Assembly: GCF_003032475.1 (NCBI RefSeq)
Contig: NZ_CP028369.1
Location: forward strand, 4,836,001-4,900,000
Length of the DNA stretch: 64,000 nt
Reading direction: 5' to 3'
Origin: Streptomyces sp. P3
GTDB taxonomy: Bacteria; Actinomycetota; Actinomycetes; Streptomycetales; Streptomycetaceae
Both the position numbers and the translations under genes were made by a program. Each line of letters opens with the position of its first letter. Positions within the stretch are counted from its first letter, which is position 1. The notes under the pieces are model-generated. The model was given only the letters and a program-made list of their open reading frames with translations, was not told the DNA's origin and ran no database searches. Positions 47,509 to 61,194 of the stretch are shown here, piece by piece.

Positions 47509-49695
47509 AGCAGCGAGAACGGGCAGGGGGGCGGGGGTGCGGCCGGGGAGGGCGCGCCGCCGGAGCAGCTCGCGCTGATCCGGGAGAGCGTCCGGCAGGC
47601 CAAGGCGCCGCGGGCCAAGCCCCGGACCTGGCGGGGAGCCGCGCTGGCAGAGGAGTTGCCGGTCGCGCGGGTGCTCGTCGACAAGGGCGTGCTGCACCTG
47701 GACCGGTACTTCGACTACGCGGTGCCGGCCGAACTGGACGCCGACGCCCAGCCGGGGGTGCGGGTGCGGGTCCGCTTCGGCGCGGGGCGCGGGCGGGTTC
47801 GGGAGGGGCGCCGCGAGGGCGGGGGCCTCATCGACGGCTTCCTCGTCGAGCGGCGTGCCGCGTCCGACTACTCCGGGCCGCTCGCGGCGCTCGCCCAGGT
47901 GGTGTCGCCCGAACGGGTGCTGAGCCAGGAGCTGCTGGGGCTGGCTCGTGCCGTGGCCGACCGGTACGCCGGGAGCCTGGCCGACGTGCTGCAGCTCGCC
48001 GTCCCGCCGCGCAACGCCCGGGCCGAACAGCGGCCCTCGCCCGCTCCGTTGCCGCCGCCCGCCCCGCCGACGCCCGGTTCCTGGGACAGGTACGAGCGCG
48101 GTGGCGCGTTTCTCGAGTCCCTGGCGTCCGGCGGTGCGCCGCGCGCGGTGTGGAACGCGCTGCCCGGGCCCGAGTGGAGCGAGGAGCTGGCGCGGGCGGT
48201 CGCCGCGACACTCGCCTCGGGACGCGGAGCGCTGGTCGTCGTCCCCGACGGACGGGCCGCCGCCCGGGTCGACGCCGCACTGACGGTCTCGCTGGGGGAG
48301 GGCCGGCATGCGCTGCTCACCGCGGACGCCGGTCCCGAGAAGCGGTACCGGGAGTGGCTGGCCGTGCGGCGCGGGTCCGTGCGGGCGGTCGTCGGGACCC
48401 GTGCCGCGATGTTCGCGCCCGTCCAGGACCTCGGGCTGCTGGCCCTGTGGGACGACGGGGACGACAGCCACAGCGAGCTGCACGCGCCGCAGCCCCACGC
48501 GCGGGAGGTGCTGCTGCTGAGGGCGGCTCAGGACGGGTGCGGCTTTCTGATGGGCGGCTGGAGCTGCACCGTGGAGGGCGCCCAGCTCGTCGAGAGCGGG
48601 TGGGCCCGGCCGTTGGTCGCCCCGCGGGAGCGGGTGCGGCGCACGGCTCCGCTGGTGCGGACCGTGGGCGACCAGGATCTCGCCCGGGACGAGGCGGCCC
48701 GGGCCGCCCGGTTGCCCACCCTCGCCTGGCAGGCCGTCCGGGAGGGGCTCAGGACCGGACCGGTGCTGGTGCAGGTGCCCCGGCGCGGTTACGTGCCGCG
48801 GATGGCCTGTGCGCAGTGCCGGGCCGCCGCCCGGTGCCGGCACTGTTGCGGACCGCTCGAGGCGCGGGACGGCGGCGCGGGCGGCTCCCTGTGGTGCGGT
48901 TGGTGCGGCCGCGAGGAGGGCGCCTGGCACTGTCCCGAATGCGGCTCGTTCCGGCTTCGGGCTCAGGTCGTGGGTGCGCGGCGGACGGCCGAGGAGCTGG
49001 GGCGGGCGTTTCCCGCCGTCCCGGTGCGCACATCGGGGCGTGAGCACGTCCTTGACACCGTGCCGGGGGCGCCCGCGCTCGTGGTGTCCACGCCGGGCGC
49101 CGAGCCGGTCGCCGAGGGCGGGTACGCGGCGGCCCTCCTGCTGGACGGCTGGGCGATGCTGAGCCGGCCCGACCTGCGGGCCGGGGAGGACGCGTTGCGG
49201 CGCTGGGTCGCCGCCGCCGCCCTGGTACGGCCGCAGGGCGACGGCGGGACGGTGGTCGTGGTCGCCGAGCCGACGTTGCGTCCGGTGCAGGCACTGGTGC
49301 GTTGGGATCCCGTGGGACACGCCGTGCGGGAGCTCGCCGAGCGGGCCGAGCTGGGTTTTCCGCCGGTGTCGCGGATGGCGGCGGTGTCGGGGACGGCGGA
49401 GGCGGTCACCGGGTTCCTCGCCGCCGTCGACCTGCCCGGCGAGGCGGAGGTGCTGGGGCCGGTCCCGGTTCCGGCCGAGCCTGCCGGGCGGCCCCGCCGT
49501 CCGGGGACGCCGCCGCCGGGGGAGCAGTGGGAGCGCGCGCTGATCCGGGTCCCGCCGGGGAGCGGAGCCGCACTGGCCGCCGCGTTGAAGGCGGCGCAGG
49601 CGGCGCGGATGGCCCGGACGGGCGGGACGGGGCGTTCCGGGAGGGGCACGGAGGAAGCCGTCCGGGTGCGCATCGATCCGCCGGACATCGGGTGA
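47506..49695 (+). CDS. priA: Primosomal protein N' (PriA), helicase motifs lost
   Basis: PriA restarts stalled forks. The 729-aa protein keeps the N-terminal DNA-binding domain (ARVLVDKGVLHLDRYFDYAVP) and a zinc-binding cysteine cluster (CAQCRAAARCRHC, CGWC, CPEC). Where other PriA proteins have a Walker A GSGKT, this one has a Pro/Trp-rich stretch (WNALPGPEWSEE), and the DEAH box is replaced by LWDDGDDS. It is therefore probably ATPase-dead, a known trait of actinobacterial PriA. Confidence 0.88.
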   Translation: MSSENGQGGGGAAGEGAPPEQLALIRESVRQAKAPRAKPRTWRGAALAEELPVARVLVDKGVLHLDRYFDYAVPAELDADAQPGVRVRVRFGAGRGRVREGRREGGGLIDGFLVERRAASDYSGPLAALAQVVSPERVLSQELLGLARAVADRYAGSLADVLQLAVPPRNARAEQRPSPAPLPPPAPPTPGSWDRYERGGAFLESLASGGAPRAVWNALPGPEWSEELARAVAATLASGRGALVVVPDGRAAARVDAALTVSLGEGRHALLTADAGPEKRYREWLAVRRGSVRAVVGTRAAMFAPVQDLGLLALWDDGDDSHSELHAPQPHAREVLLLRAAQDGCGFLMGGWSCTVEGAQLVESGWARPLVAPRERVRRTAPLVRTVGDQDLARDEAARAARLPTLAWQAVREGLRTGPVLVQVPRRGYVPRMACAQCRAAARCRHCCGPLEARDGGAGGSLWCGWCGREEGAWHCPECGSFRLRAQVVGARRTAEELGRAFPAVPVRTSGREHVLDTVPGAPALVVSTPGAEPVAEGGYAAALLLDGWAMLSRPDLRAGEDALRRWVAAAALVRPQGDGGTVVVVAEPTLRPVQALVRWDPVGHAVRELAERAELGFPPVSRMAAVSGTAEAVTGFLAAVDLPGEAEVLGPVPVPAEPAGRPRRPGTPPPGEQWERALIRVPPGSGAALAAALKAAQAARMARTGGTGRSGRGTEEAVRVRIDPPDIG

Positions 49696-49997
49696 GGCTC
49701 GCCTGCGGCGGGGGCCGGGAATGTGCGGGTCGATCCGGGTGACGGTCCCTGGGGGCTGCACCCCCGGGCCCCGCTTTCGGCCCTGAGGGGGCCTCGTCCT
49801 CGAACGCCGGACGGGCTGAAATGGCACGGCCGGGGCGTGGTCGGCCGGGTCGGTCGGGTGGGGATGGGCCGGCGCGGCCGGCTTTTCGGGGACGACCGGG
49901 ACGCTCGTCGAAGCGGGGTGGTGGCGGGGGGTGTGCGTCTGCCCTCTCGGAGGGGGCCGAGAGGGCAGGGAGGGGTGGGGGAGTCGGGGTGGTCGCG
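49696..49997. other. Intergenic region between priA and the leftward HTH gene
   Basis: About 300 bp without a gene, between convergent genes. It contains the repeat-like segment at 49740-49823, listed separately. The remainder is G-rich and I see no other signal. Confidence 0.5.
49740..49823. repeat. Segment resembling a dispersed Streptomyces intergenic repeat
   Basis: The hairpin around CTGGGGGCTGCACCCCCGG and the following CGAACGCCGGACGGGCTGAA resemble sequences I recall as frequent in Streptomyces intergenic regions. Only one copy is in this window, so repetition cannot be shown here. Confidence 0.35.
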
Positions 49998-50582
<585 letters not shown>

Positions 50583-50694
50583 TCAACTCTTTCTTGACCA
50601 ACGCGGGTCCGCTCCCCTGGTCACGGTGTGGGGGCGTATGGGCATATGCGTACGCCCCCGTCGGGACACGGGTGGGCGGCCGTCCCGGGGCGGG

Positions 50695-50722
50695 TTCCGG
50701 GGTTTCGTGGGCGGCATAAACT
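50695..50722 (+). promoter_or_regulatory. Candidate fmt promoter
   Basis: TTCCGG (50695-50700), 16-bp spacer, TAAACT (50717-50722), 45 bp before the ATG. Confidence 0.4.
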
Positions 50723-50767
50723 TGTGCGTTGCCCGTCGTTCGTCCTTTCGAGAGGCATCGCCCACTC

Positions 50768-51700
50768 ATGAAGCTGGTCTTCGCCGGTACCCCCGAGGTC
50801 GCCGTTCCCGCCCTGGACGCTCTCCTCGCCTCAGGGCGGCACGAGGTGGCCGCTGTCGTCACGCGGCCCGACGCGCCGTCCGGGCGGGGACGCAGGCTGG
50901 TCGCCTCGCCCGTGGCCCAGCGGGCCGAGGAGGCCGGCATCGAGGTGCTGAAGCCCGTCAGGCCGCGGGAGCCGGAGTTCCTGGAGCGGCTGCGGCAGAT
51001 CGCGCCCGACTGCTGTCCCGTCGTGGCCTACGGGGCGTTGCTGCCCCGGGTGGCGCTGGACATCCCGGCGCGCGGGTGGGTCAACCTGCACTTCTCGCTG
51101 CTGCCCGCCTGGCGCGGCGCGGCTCCGGTGCAGCACGCCGTCATGGCCGGGGACGAGATCACCGGCGCCTCCACCTTCCTCATCGAGGAGGGGCTCGACT
51201 CCGGGCCGGTGTACGGGACGGTCACGGAGGAGATCCGCCCCACCGACACCAGCGGCGATCTGCTCACCCGGCTCGCCTTCGCCGGGAGCGGACTGCTCGC
51301 CGCGACGATGGACGGTATCGAGGACGGCACCCTGAAGGCCGTGCCGCAGCCCGGGGACGGGATCACCCTCGCACCGAAGATCACCGTCGAGGACGCCCAG
51401 GTCGACTGGACCGCACCGGCCCTGCGCGTCGACCGCGTGGTGCGGGGCTGCACCCCGGCTCCCGGGGCGTGGACCACCTTCCGGGGCGAGCGGCTCAAGC
51501 TCATCCAGGTCCAGCCCGTCCCCGCGCGGACCGACCTCGCTCCGGGCGCGCTCGCCGTCGGCAAGAACAGCGTGCACGTCGGCACCGGTTCGTACGCCGT
51601 CGAGCTGCTGTGGGTGCAGGCGCAGGGGAAGAAGCCCATGCGGGCCGCCGACTGGGCGCGGGGTGTCCGGATCGGGGACGCGGAGGCCGTCGGGCTGTAG
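50768..51700 (+). CDS. fmt: Methionyl-tRNA formyltransferase
   Basis: Formylates initiator Met-tRNA. The 310-aa protein has [13 protein letters not shown], the catalytic [13 protein letters not shown] and the C-terminal OB-like domain ([14 protein letters not shown]). ATG 50768 with GAGAGG about 10 nt upstream. Confidence 0.95.
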   Translation: MKLVFAGTPEVAVPALDALLASGRHEVAAVVTRPDAPSGRGRRLVASPVAQRAEEAGIEVLKPVRPREPEFLERLRQIAPDCCPVVAYGALLPRVALDIPARGWVNLHFSLLPAWRGAAPVQHAVMAGDEITGASTFLIEEGLDSGPVYGTVTEEIRPTDTSGDLLTRLAFAGSGLLAATMDGIEDGTLKAVPQPGDGITLAPKITVEDAQVDWTAPALRVDRVVRGCTPAPGAWTTFRGERLKLIQVQPVPARTDLAPGALAVGKNSVHVGTGSYAVELLWVQAQGKKPMRAADWARGVRIGDAEAVGL

Positions 51701-51865
51701 CGCCGGCCGCCGACGTACGCTGGACGCACCTTTCGCCACCGTCCGTTCCCCCCTCGGCGCGACTTCCCGGACCCCACCTCCCCGGCGCGGCGCGCTTGCC
51801 CGAGCCTTCGCCCTCGATGTCCCTCTCGACGCACCTTCCCTTCTGTCACCCGGAGCACCTTTCCC

Positions 51866-53293
51866 GTGAGCGAGCAGCCCCAACGTCCCCGTAAGCCGGG
51901 CAAGCCCTACCGCCGGCCCCAGAAGGACCCCGTCCGTCTGCTGGCCTTCGAGGCCCTGCGTGCCGTGGACGAACGGGACGCGTACGCCAACCTCGTGCTG
52001 CCGCCGCTGCTGCGCAAGGCACGCGAGAAGGAGGGGCCCGAGAAGTTCGACGCGCGTGACGCCGCCCTCGCCACCGAGCTGGTCTACGGGACGCTGCGTC
52101 GGCAGGGGACGTACGACGCCGTCATCTCCGCGTGCGTCGACCGGCCGTTGCGCGAGGTGGATCCGCCGGTCCTCGACGTCCTGAGCCTCGGTGTGCACCA
52201 GTTGCTGGGGACGCGCATCCCGACCCACGCGGCGGTGTCCGCCTCGGTGGACCTCGCGCGGGTCGTGCTCGGCGACGGGCGCGCCAAGTTCGTCAACGCA
52301 GTGCTGCGCAAGGTCGCCCAGCACGACCTGGACGAGTGGATCGAGAAGGTCGCACCGCCCTACGACGACGACCCCGAGGACCATCTCGCCGTGGTGCACT
52401 CGCACCCGCGCTGGGTGGTCTCCGCGCTGTGGGACTCCCTGGGCGGCGGGCGGGCCGGCATCGAGGACCTGCTGGAGGCCGACAACGAGCGGCCCGAGGT
52501 GACGCTCGTCGCCCGGCCCGGGCGCGCCACGACCGAGGAGCTCCTCCGGGAGGACGCGGCGGTCGCCGGGCGCTGGTCGCCGTACGCCGTGCGGCTCACC
52601 GAGGGCGGCGAGCCCGGCGCCATCGACGCCGTACGGGACGGGCGGGCGGGGGTGCAGGACGAGGGCAGCCAGCTCGTGGCGCTCGCCCTGGCCGCCGCGC
52701 CGCTCGACGGGCCCGACACCAGGTGGCTGGACGGCTGTGCCGGACCCGGCGGCAAGGCCGCGCTGCTCGCCGCTCTCGCCGCCGAGCGGGGGGCCGCCCT
52801 GCTCGCTGCCGAGAAGCAGCCGCACCGGGCGGGGCTGGTCGCCAGGGCCCTGACCGGAAATCCCGGGCCCTGGCAGGTCATCGCCGCCGACGGCACGCGT
52901 CCGCCGTGGCGGCCCGGGTCGTTCGACCGGGTGCTGATGGACGTGCCGTGCACGGGTCTCGGCGCGCTGCGCAGGCGGCCCGAGGCGCGGTGGCGGCGCC
53001 GGCCGGAGGACCTCGACGGGTTCGCCCCGCTGCAGCGCGGGCTGCTGCGGACCGCGCTGGAGTCCGTCCGGGTCGGCGGTGTGGTCGGGTACGCCACCTG
53101 CTCGCCGCATCTCGCCGAGACCCGGGCCGTGGTGTCCGACGTCCTCAAGCAGTACCCGCGGGCCGAGCTGATCGACGCGCGGCCGCTGCTGCCGGGCGTC
53201 CCGGCGCTGGGCGAGGGACCGGACGTCCAGCTGTGGCCGCATCTGCACGGCACCGACGCCATGTACCTGGCCTTGATCAGGAAGACGGGCTGA
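51866..53293 (+). CDS. rsmB: 16S rRNA m5C967 methyltransferase RsmB
   Basis: The 475-aa protein has an N-terminal NusB-like RNA-binding domain (about 20-160) and a SAM-dependent methyltransferase domain with LDGCAGPGGKAALLA and the two catalytic cysteine motifs (VPCTGLGALRRRPE, YATCSPH). GTG start with GGAG 10 nt upstream. TACGCT at 51716-51721 may be its -10. Confidence 0.93.
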   Translation: MSEQPQRPRKPGKPYRRPQKDPVRLLAFEALRAVDERDAYANLVLPPLLRKAREKEGPEKFDARDAALATELVYGTLRRQGTYDAVISACVDRPLREVDPPVLDVLSLGVHQLLGTRIPTHAAVSASVDLARVVLGDGRAKFVNAVLRKVAQHDLDEWIEKVAPPYDDDPEDHLAVVHSHPRWVVSALWDSLGGGRAGIEDLLEADNERPEVTLVARPGRATTEELLREDAAVAGRWSPYAVRLTEGGEPGAIDAVRDGRAGVQDEGSQLVALALAAAPLDGPDTRWLDGCAGPGGKAALLAALAAERGAALLAAEKQPHRAGLVARALTGNPGPWQVIAADGTRPPWRPGSFDRVLMDVPCTGLGALRRRPEARWRRRPEDLDGFAPLQRGLLRTALESVRVGGVVGYATCSPHLAETRAVVSDVLKQYPRAELIDARPLLPGVPALGEGPDVQLWPHLHGTDAMYLALIRKTG

Positions 53294-53347
53294 GCCGCGC
53301 GAGAGTCGTGCGCAGGGCCGGCCGCGGGCCGTGAAGGGACCATGCGG

Positions 53348-53387
53348 AAGGCCGGTCGCACACCTGTGGTGTGCGGCCGGCCTTTTT
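53348..53387. terminator. Bidirectional terminator between rsmB and argG
   Basis: 17-bp stem: AAGGCCGGTCGCACACC (53348-53364) with 53368-53384, one G-U pair, 3-nt loop, followed by T's on the + strand. Confidence 0.85.
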
Positions 53388-53409
53388 CAGCGAGGGTGCC
53401 CCGTCGGGG

Positions 53410-54891
<1,482 letters not shown>

Positions 54892-54900
<9 letters not shown>

Positions 54901-57054
54901 GGGTCCGTCCTTCGGGACCGCCTCGGGACGCCGGTCCCCCCGGACCGCCGCCGGATGCCCGGCCGGCTCCCGGGACAGCCGGTGCGGCCACCACACCTTC
55001 GGCCCGATGTCCAGGAACAGGGAGGTGACCAGCACCGACCGCACGATGAAGGTGTCCAGGAGCACGCCCAGGGCCACCGCGAAGCCGATCTCCGCGAAGG
55101 CGACCATCGGCAGCGTGCCGAGGGCGGCGAAGGTACCGGCCAGCACCAGGCCCGCCGAGGTGATCACGGCGCCGGTCGCCGCCAGGCCCGTCACCACACC
55201 CGCGCGGGTGCCCTGCCGGGCGGCCTCCTCGCGGATGCGGGTGGTGAGGAAGATGTTGTAGTCGATGCCCAGGGCCACCAGGAACACGAAGACGAACAGC
55301 GGGAAGTCGGTCGCCTCGCCCGCGTAGTCGAAGACGTGGCGGAACGCCAGCGCGCTGATGCCGAGGGCCGCGGCGAAGGACAGGATCACCGTCCCGACCA
55401 GCACCAGCGGGGCGATCAGGGCGCGCAGCAGCCCGCAGAGGATCAGCAGGACCACGACCAGCACCAGCGGAATGATCAGCAGGTTGTCGTGTGTGGTCGC
55501 CCTGTCCATGTCCAGCAGGGCCGCGGTGCCGCCCCCGACCAGGGCGTCGGCGTCGGGTACCTCGTGCACGGCGTCGCGGACCCGCTCGACGGTCTGCTTC
55601 GCGGCCTCGCTGTCGGCAGGCGCGGTCATGGTCGCCTCGAGGAGCACCCGGCCCTCGTGGACGGGTTTCGCGCCGGACGGCACGCCGAGGGAGGTCGGCA
55701 CGACGCCTTCGGTCCCGGCGACCGCCCGGCGCACCTGTCCGGCCCGGTCCTGGTCGGAGACGATCACCAGCGGGTCGCCGCTGCCCGCGGGGAAGTACCG
55801 GCCCGACACCTTCTGGCCGGTGATCGAGTCCGGTGTCCCGGTGAAGGCGTCCGCGTTGCTGATGCCCTCCGCGCGGAGCTGGATCAGGCCGAGCGAGCAG
55901 ACCGCCAGCACGAGGGCGGTCACGGCCCAGATCATGCGCGGACGGCGGGCGAAACTGCGGCCCGTGCGGGCCCAGACACCGTGCTCGGTCGGTTCGTCCG
56001 AGCCGAAGTGCGGGATCACCGGCCAGAAGATCCAGCGACCGCAGATGACCAGCAGGGCCGGGAAGAGCGTCATCATCGCGATCAGCGCCACCGCCACCCC
56101 GATGGCCGCGACCGGGCCGAGGCCGCGGGTGGAGTTCATCTCGGCGGCCAGCAGCACCAGCATGCTCAGGACGACCGTGGCGCCCGACGCCAGGACCGCG
56201 GGGCCGGCGCGGTGCAGGGCCAGGGCCATCGCCTCGTGCCGGTCCTCGTGACGGCGCAACTCCTCCCGGTAACGGGCCACCAGCAGCAGGGCGTAGTCGG
56301 TGCCCGCGCCGAACACGAGCACGGTCAGGATGCCGGCGCTCTGCCCGTTCACCGTGAGTCCCGCGTGCTGGGCGAGGAAGTAGATGAGCGCCTGCGCGGT
56401 GAACAGGGCGGCGACCACGCCGATCACCGGGACGAGCAGGAGGCTGGGGCTGCGATAGGTGATCAGGAGCATGACGACGACGACCGCCATCGCCGACACC
56501 AGCAACGTGGAGTCGATGCCCTCGAAGGCCTCCGAGAAGTCCGCCGACGTGCCGCCGGGGCCGGTGATGTGCACGGCCAGTCCGGCGCCGCCGTCGCCGA
56601 CGACGTCACGGATGGAGTCGACGGCCGGGGCGATGCGCTGCCAGCCCTGCTCGTCCATGGTGATCGGTACGAAGATCTGCGCGGCCCGCGGATCGGTCGC
56701 ACGGTCGTAGACGGGGCCGCGGGTCTCGGCGCCGCGGATGCCGTGGTCGCCGAGACCCCTGAGCTCGGCGGCGTCCCGGTCGATCGCGGCCCGGTCCCGC
56801 ACCGTCAGGCCGCCGTCGCGGGCGTAGACGACGACGGCGGGGATCTGTTCGGGCCGGAAGTCCTTCGAGATCTGCAGGACCTGGGTGGATTCCGCCGAGC
56901 CTGGCAGCCAGGAGGCCGCGTCGTTGTCCTGCGCGTCGGTGAGTTTCTGCGCGAAGGGCGCGGTCAGGAACAGCACCACCACCCACAGCGCCAGCACCAG
57001 CCACTTCGCACGCCGCCCGCAGACGAGGTGGGCGATACCGCGCTTCTCGGCCAT
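54892..57054 (-). CDS. MMPL/RND family membrane transporter
   Basis: The 720-aa protein has two six-helix membrane blocks, each preceded by a large extracytoplasmic loop, as in MmpL-type lipid or drug exporters. It includes the motif GAGTDYALLLVARYREELRR and the matching GIDYNIFLTTRIREEA in the second half. The substrate is unknown. The frame extends to 57201, but ATG 57054 with a GGGGGG ribosome binding site is the likely start. Its stop lies inside the argG promoter. Confidence 0.88.
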
Positions 57055-57203
57055 GACTACCCCCCGGACCGGTCTGTCGCCGCTGCGTGGGACCGCGCCC
57101 GGTGAGGGGCGCGGGGATCTGCGTGATCGGCCGGGGCGGGCCCGCCGACGGCGAACCACGTTCCCCCTGCGGAACCGGTGCCCGCAACCCCTGAGGGGCA
57201 TGG

Positions 57204-57218
57204 CAGGCTTGGGTCATG
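57204..57218 (+). promoter_or_regulatory. Possible leaderless promoter of rpe
   Basis: CAGGCT (57204-57209), 6 nt, ATG 57216. The -35 is weak. Confidence 0.35.
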
Positions 57219-57902
57219 GCCCCGCAGATCAACCCCAGCATCCTGTCCGCCGACTTCGCCCGCCTCGCGGACGAGGCGAAGGCGGTCGAAGGAGCCGACT
57301 GGCTCCATGTCGACGTCATGGACAACCATTTCGTCCCGAACCTCACGCTCGGTGTGCCGGTCGTAGAGTCACTGGCCCGTGCGACGGACACTCCGCTGGA
57401 CTGCCATCTGATGATCGAGGCCCCCGATCGTTGGGCCCCGCAGTACGTCGAGGCGGGCGCCTCGTCCGTCACCTTCCATGTCGAGGCGGCCGCCGCGCCG
57501 GTGCGGCTCGCACGCGAGATCCGCGCCAAGGGCGCCCGCGCCTCCATGGCCCTCAGGCCCGCGACGCCCATCGAGCCGTACGAGGACCTGCTGCCCGAAC
57601 TCGACATGCTGCTGATCATGACCGTCGAACCGGGCTTCGGGGGTCAGGCCTTTCTCGACATCATGCTGCCGAAGATCCGGCGCACCCGCGAGTTGATCAG
57701 CAAGCACGGACTCGACCTCTGGCTGCAGATCGACGGGGGGGTGTCGGCCTCGACGATCGAGCGGTGCGCCGAGGCGGGCGCCGACGTCTTCGTGGCCGGA
57801 TCCGCGGTCTTCGGGGCCGACGACCCGGCCGAAGCGGTCCGTGGCCTGCGGGCTCAGGCGGAGAAGGCGACCGCGGGAGCCTCCTGGGCGTGTCGCCACT
57901 GA
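57216..57902 (+). CDS. rpe: Ribulose-phosphate 3-epimerase
   Basis: Interconverts ribulose-5-P and xylulose-5-P in the pentose phosphate pathway. The 228-aa TIM barrel has [24 protein letters not shown] (metal and catalytic Asp), [10 protein letters not shown] and the second Asp in QIDGGVS. Confidence 0.95.
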   Translation: MAPQINPSILSADFARLADEAKAVEGADWLHVDVMDNHFVPNLTLGVPVVESLARATDTPLDCHLMIEAPDRWAPQYVEAGASSVTFHVEAAAAPVRLAREIRAKGARASMALRPATPIEPYEDLLPELDMLLIMTVEPGFGGQAFLDIMLPKIRRTRELISKHGLDLWLQIDGGVSASTIERCAEAGADVFVAGSAVFGADDPAEAVRGLRAQAEKATAGASWACRH

Positions 57903-58016
57903 ACCGACCAGTTACCTACAGGAATGTGAACGGCTCTCATCAGAGCTGATCAAGTGCGCCGGATCTGCGAGGATGAACGGCGTATCCAGAGTGTGAACAG
58001 CAGTGAGGAGATCGCC

Positions 58017-59036
58017 GTGTCGGGTATGTCGTCGGGCCGGTCAGCCATGCGGATGGGACCCGCTGAGCTGGTGCAGGCGGCGGCCATGGCCCGCCGCTTC
58101 TACCTGGAGGGAAAGTCCAAGATCCAGATTGCGGAGGAGTTCGGCGTCAGCCGCTTCAAGGTGGCCCGGGTGCTGGAGACCGCCCTCGAACGGGATCTCG
58201 TACGGATCGAGATTCGCGTGCCGGCCGAACTGGACGCCGAGCGCTCCGACGCGCTCCGCGCCCGTTACGGGCTCAGGCACGCCGTCGTGGTCGAGTCCCC
58301 GGCCGAGGCCGAGGAGGCCACGGATCCCGAGAACCTGGGAGAGGTGGCCGCCGACCTGCTCGGCGAACTGGTCGACGAGGGGGGCGTGCTGGGGCTGGCC
58401 TGGGGCCGGTCCACCATCCACATGGCGGCGGCGCTGGACCGGCTGCCGCCCTGCACGGTCGTGCAGCTGACGGGTGTGTACGACGCCGGCACCGCCGAGC
58501 GCGGCTCGGTCGAGGCCGTCCGCCGCGCCGCCCAGGTGTCCGGCGGCGACGCGCACCCCATCTACGCGCCGATGCTGCTGCCGGACGTGGCCACCGCGAC
58601 CGCGCTGCGCCACCAGACCGGGATCGCCCGGGCCTTCGAGTACTTCGACAAGGTCACGGTCGCCTGTGTCTCCATCGGCTCCTGGGAGCCGGGCATCTCG
58701 ACGGTGCACGACATGCTGAGCGACGAGGAGCGGGCGCACTACGCCTCGCTCGGCGTCGCCGCGGAGATGTCGGCACACCTGTTCGACGCCGACGGACGCA
58801 GGGTCGGGCGCGACCTCGGGGAGCGGTGCATCACGGTCAAGACGGACCAGCTGCGCAGGATTCCCGAGGTCGTCGCGATCGCGGGGGGCCAGCGCAAGGC
58901 GGCCGCGATCGACGCCGTGCTGCGGTCCGGGCTCGTCACCAGCCTGGTGACGGACACCTCCGCGGCCGACTTTCTGATGACGGCGGGGCCGACGCCCAAG
59001 CCGGCCCTCAACCGGGCGGATCCGGACGGGAGCTGA
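58017..59036 (+). CDS. SorC/DeoR-type sugar-binding transcriptional regulator
   Basis: The 339-aa protein has an N-terminal HTH (LEGKSKIQIAEEFGVSRFKVARVLETA, about residues 31-57) and a C-terminal sugar-phosphate-binding domain (GLAWGRST, GVYDAGTAERGS). GAGGAG at 58005-58010, 6 nt before GTG 58017, decides the start over upstream in-frame candidates. The inducer and targets are unknown; no sugar-uptake operon is adjacent. Confidence 0.88.
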   Translation: MSGMSSGRSAMRMGPAELVQAAAMARRFYLEGKSKIQIAEEFGVSRFKVARVLETALERDLVRIEIRVPAELDAERSDALRARYGLRHAVVVESPAEAEEATDPENLGEVAADLLGELVDEGGVLGLAWGRSTIHMAAALDRLPPCTVVQLTGVYDAGTAERGSVEAVRRAAQVSGGDAHPIYAPMLLPDVATATALRHQTGIARAFEYFDKVTVACVSIGSWEPGISTVHDMLSDEERAHYASLGVAAEMSAHLFDADGRRVGRDLGERCITVKTDQLRRIPEVVAIAGGQRKAAAIDAVLRSGLVTSLVTDTSAADFLMTAGPTPKPALNRADPDGS

Positions 59037-59140
59037 CGGACGATCGGAGGGGACGGTCACGGGGCCGCCCCCTCTGCCGTTCTCCCCGCCCCCTGCCGTT
59101 TCCCCCGCCACCACCACGACTGGCTCAGGACGGTGCCTGC

Positions 59141-59446
59141 ATGACGGAGCACGTGCTCACGCTGGACCTCGACGGCGTCACGGACAAAGCGGACCTGATG
59201 GACCGCTGTGCCCGGCACCTGGAGCTGCCCGACCGGTTCGCGCGCAACTGGGACGCCCTCGCCGACAGTCTCACCGGCCTGCCGGACGGACCCGAGTCCG
59301 GACCCGTGCTGGTGATCGTGCGGAACTGGCGGCCCTACGCCAGGACGCGGCCGGAGGAGTGGGAGATCGCGCAGGAGGTGTTCGCCGCGGCGGCGGACCG
59401 TACCCCCGCGCTGTCGGTCGTGCTCGCCCTCGGAGGATCCTCCTAA
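59141..59446 (+). CDS. Barstar-family ribonuclease inhibitor
   Basis: The 101-aa acidic protein matches the barstar fold: LTLDLDGVTDKADLMDRCARHLELPDRFARNWDALADSLTGL holds the family core (NWDALADSL). Such proteins bind and block guanyl-specific RNases of the barnase/RNase Sa type. No RNase gene lies beside it. ATG 59141, with AGGA upstream. Confidence 0.85.
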   Translation: MTEHVLTLDLDGVTDKADLMDRCARHLELPDRFARNWDALADSLTGLPDGPESGPVLVIVRNWRPYARTRPEEWEIAQEVFAAAADRTPALSVVLALGGSS

Positions 59447-59535
59447 CACCCCGGTGAGCTGCTTGGACGTTCTGTCCGGGCAGCGCATCGCCGCCCTCGT
59501 GGGAGAATGAAGTACGTGCTTCTCCCCCTGGCTGA

Positions 59536-61017
<1,482 letters not shown>

Positions 61018-61070
61018 CTCCGCGGGTGGGGCGGACGGGGGCGGTCGGGTCGTGTTTCGGGTGCGGGCCG

Positions 61071-61103
61071 GTGGGGGCTGGTCGCGCGGTTCCCCGCGCC
61101 CCT
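61071..61103. repeat. Segment resembling a common Streptomyces intergenic hairpin repeat
   Basis: GGGGCTGGTCGCGCGG-TTCC-CCGCGCCCCTT contains a stem GCGCGG/CCGCGC (61084-61089 with 61094-61099). I recall near-identical sequences at many Streptomyces intergenic sites; a single copy is visible here. Confidence 0.4.
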
Positions 61104-61176
61104 TCGAAAGCGCCTTGCCGCCCGGCTTTGGCGGTCGTGCGATGAACGGGCACGCCCGTGGCGCAGACGTAAATGA

Positions 61177-61194
61177 TCTTGCGTGTGTGCGCAA
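61177..61194. promoter_or_regulatory. Inverted repeat CTTGCG-N6-CGCAAG upstream of the Lrp/AsnC gene
   Basis: A perfect 6-bp inverted repeat in an AT-richer patch. Lrp/AsnC regulators often bind upstream of their own genes, so it is a candidate operator. It lies about 300 bp before the start codon. Confidence 0.35.
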
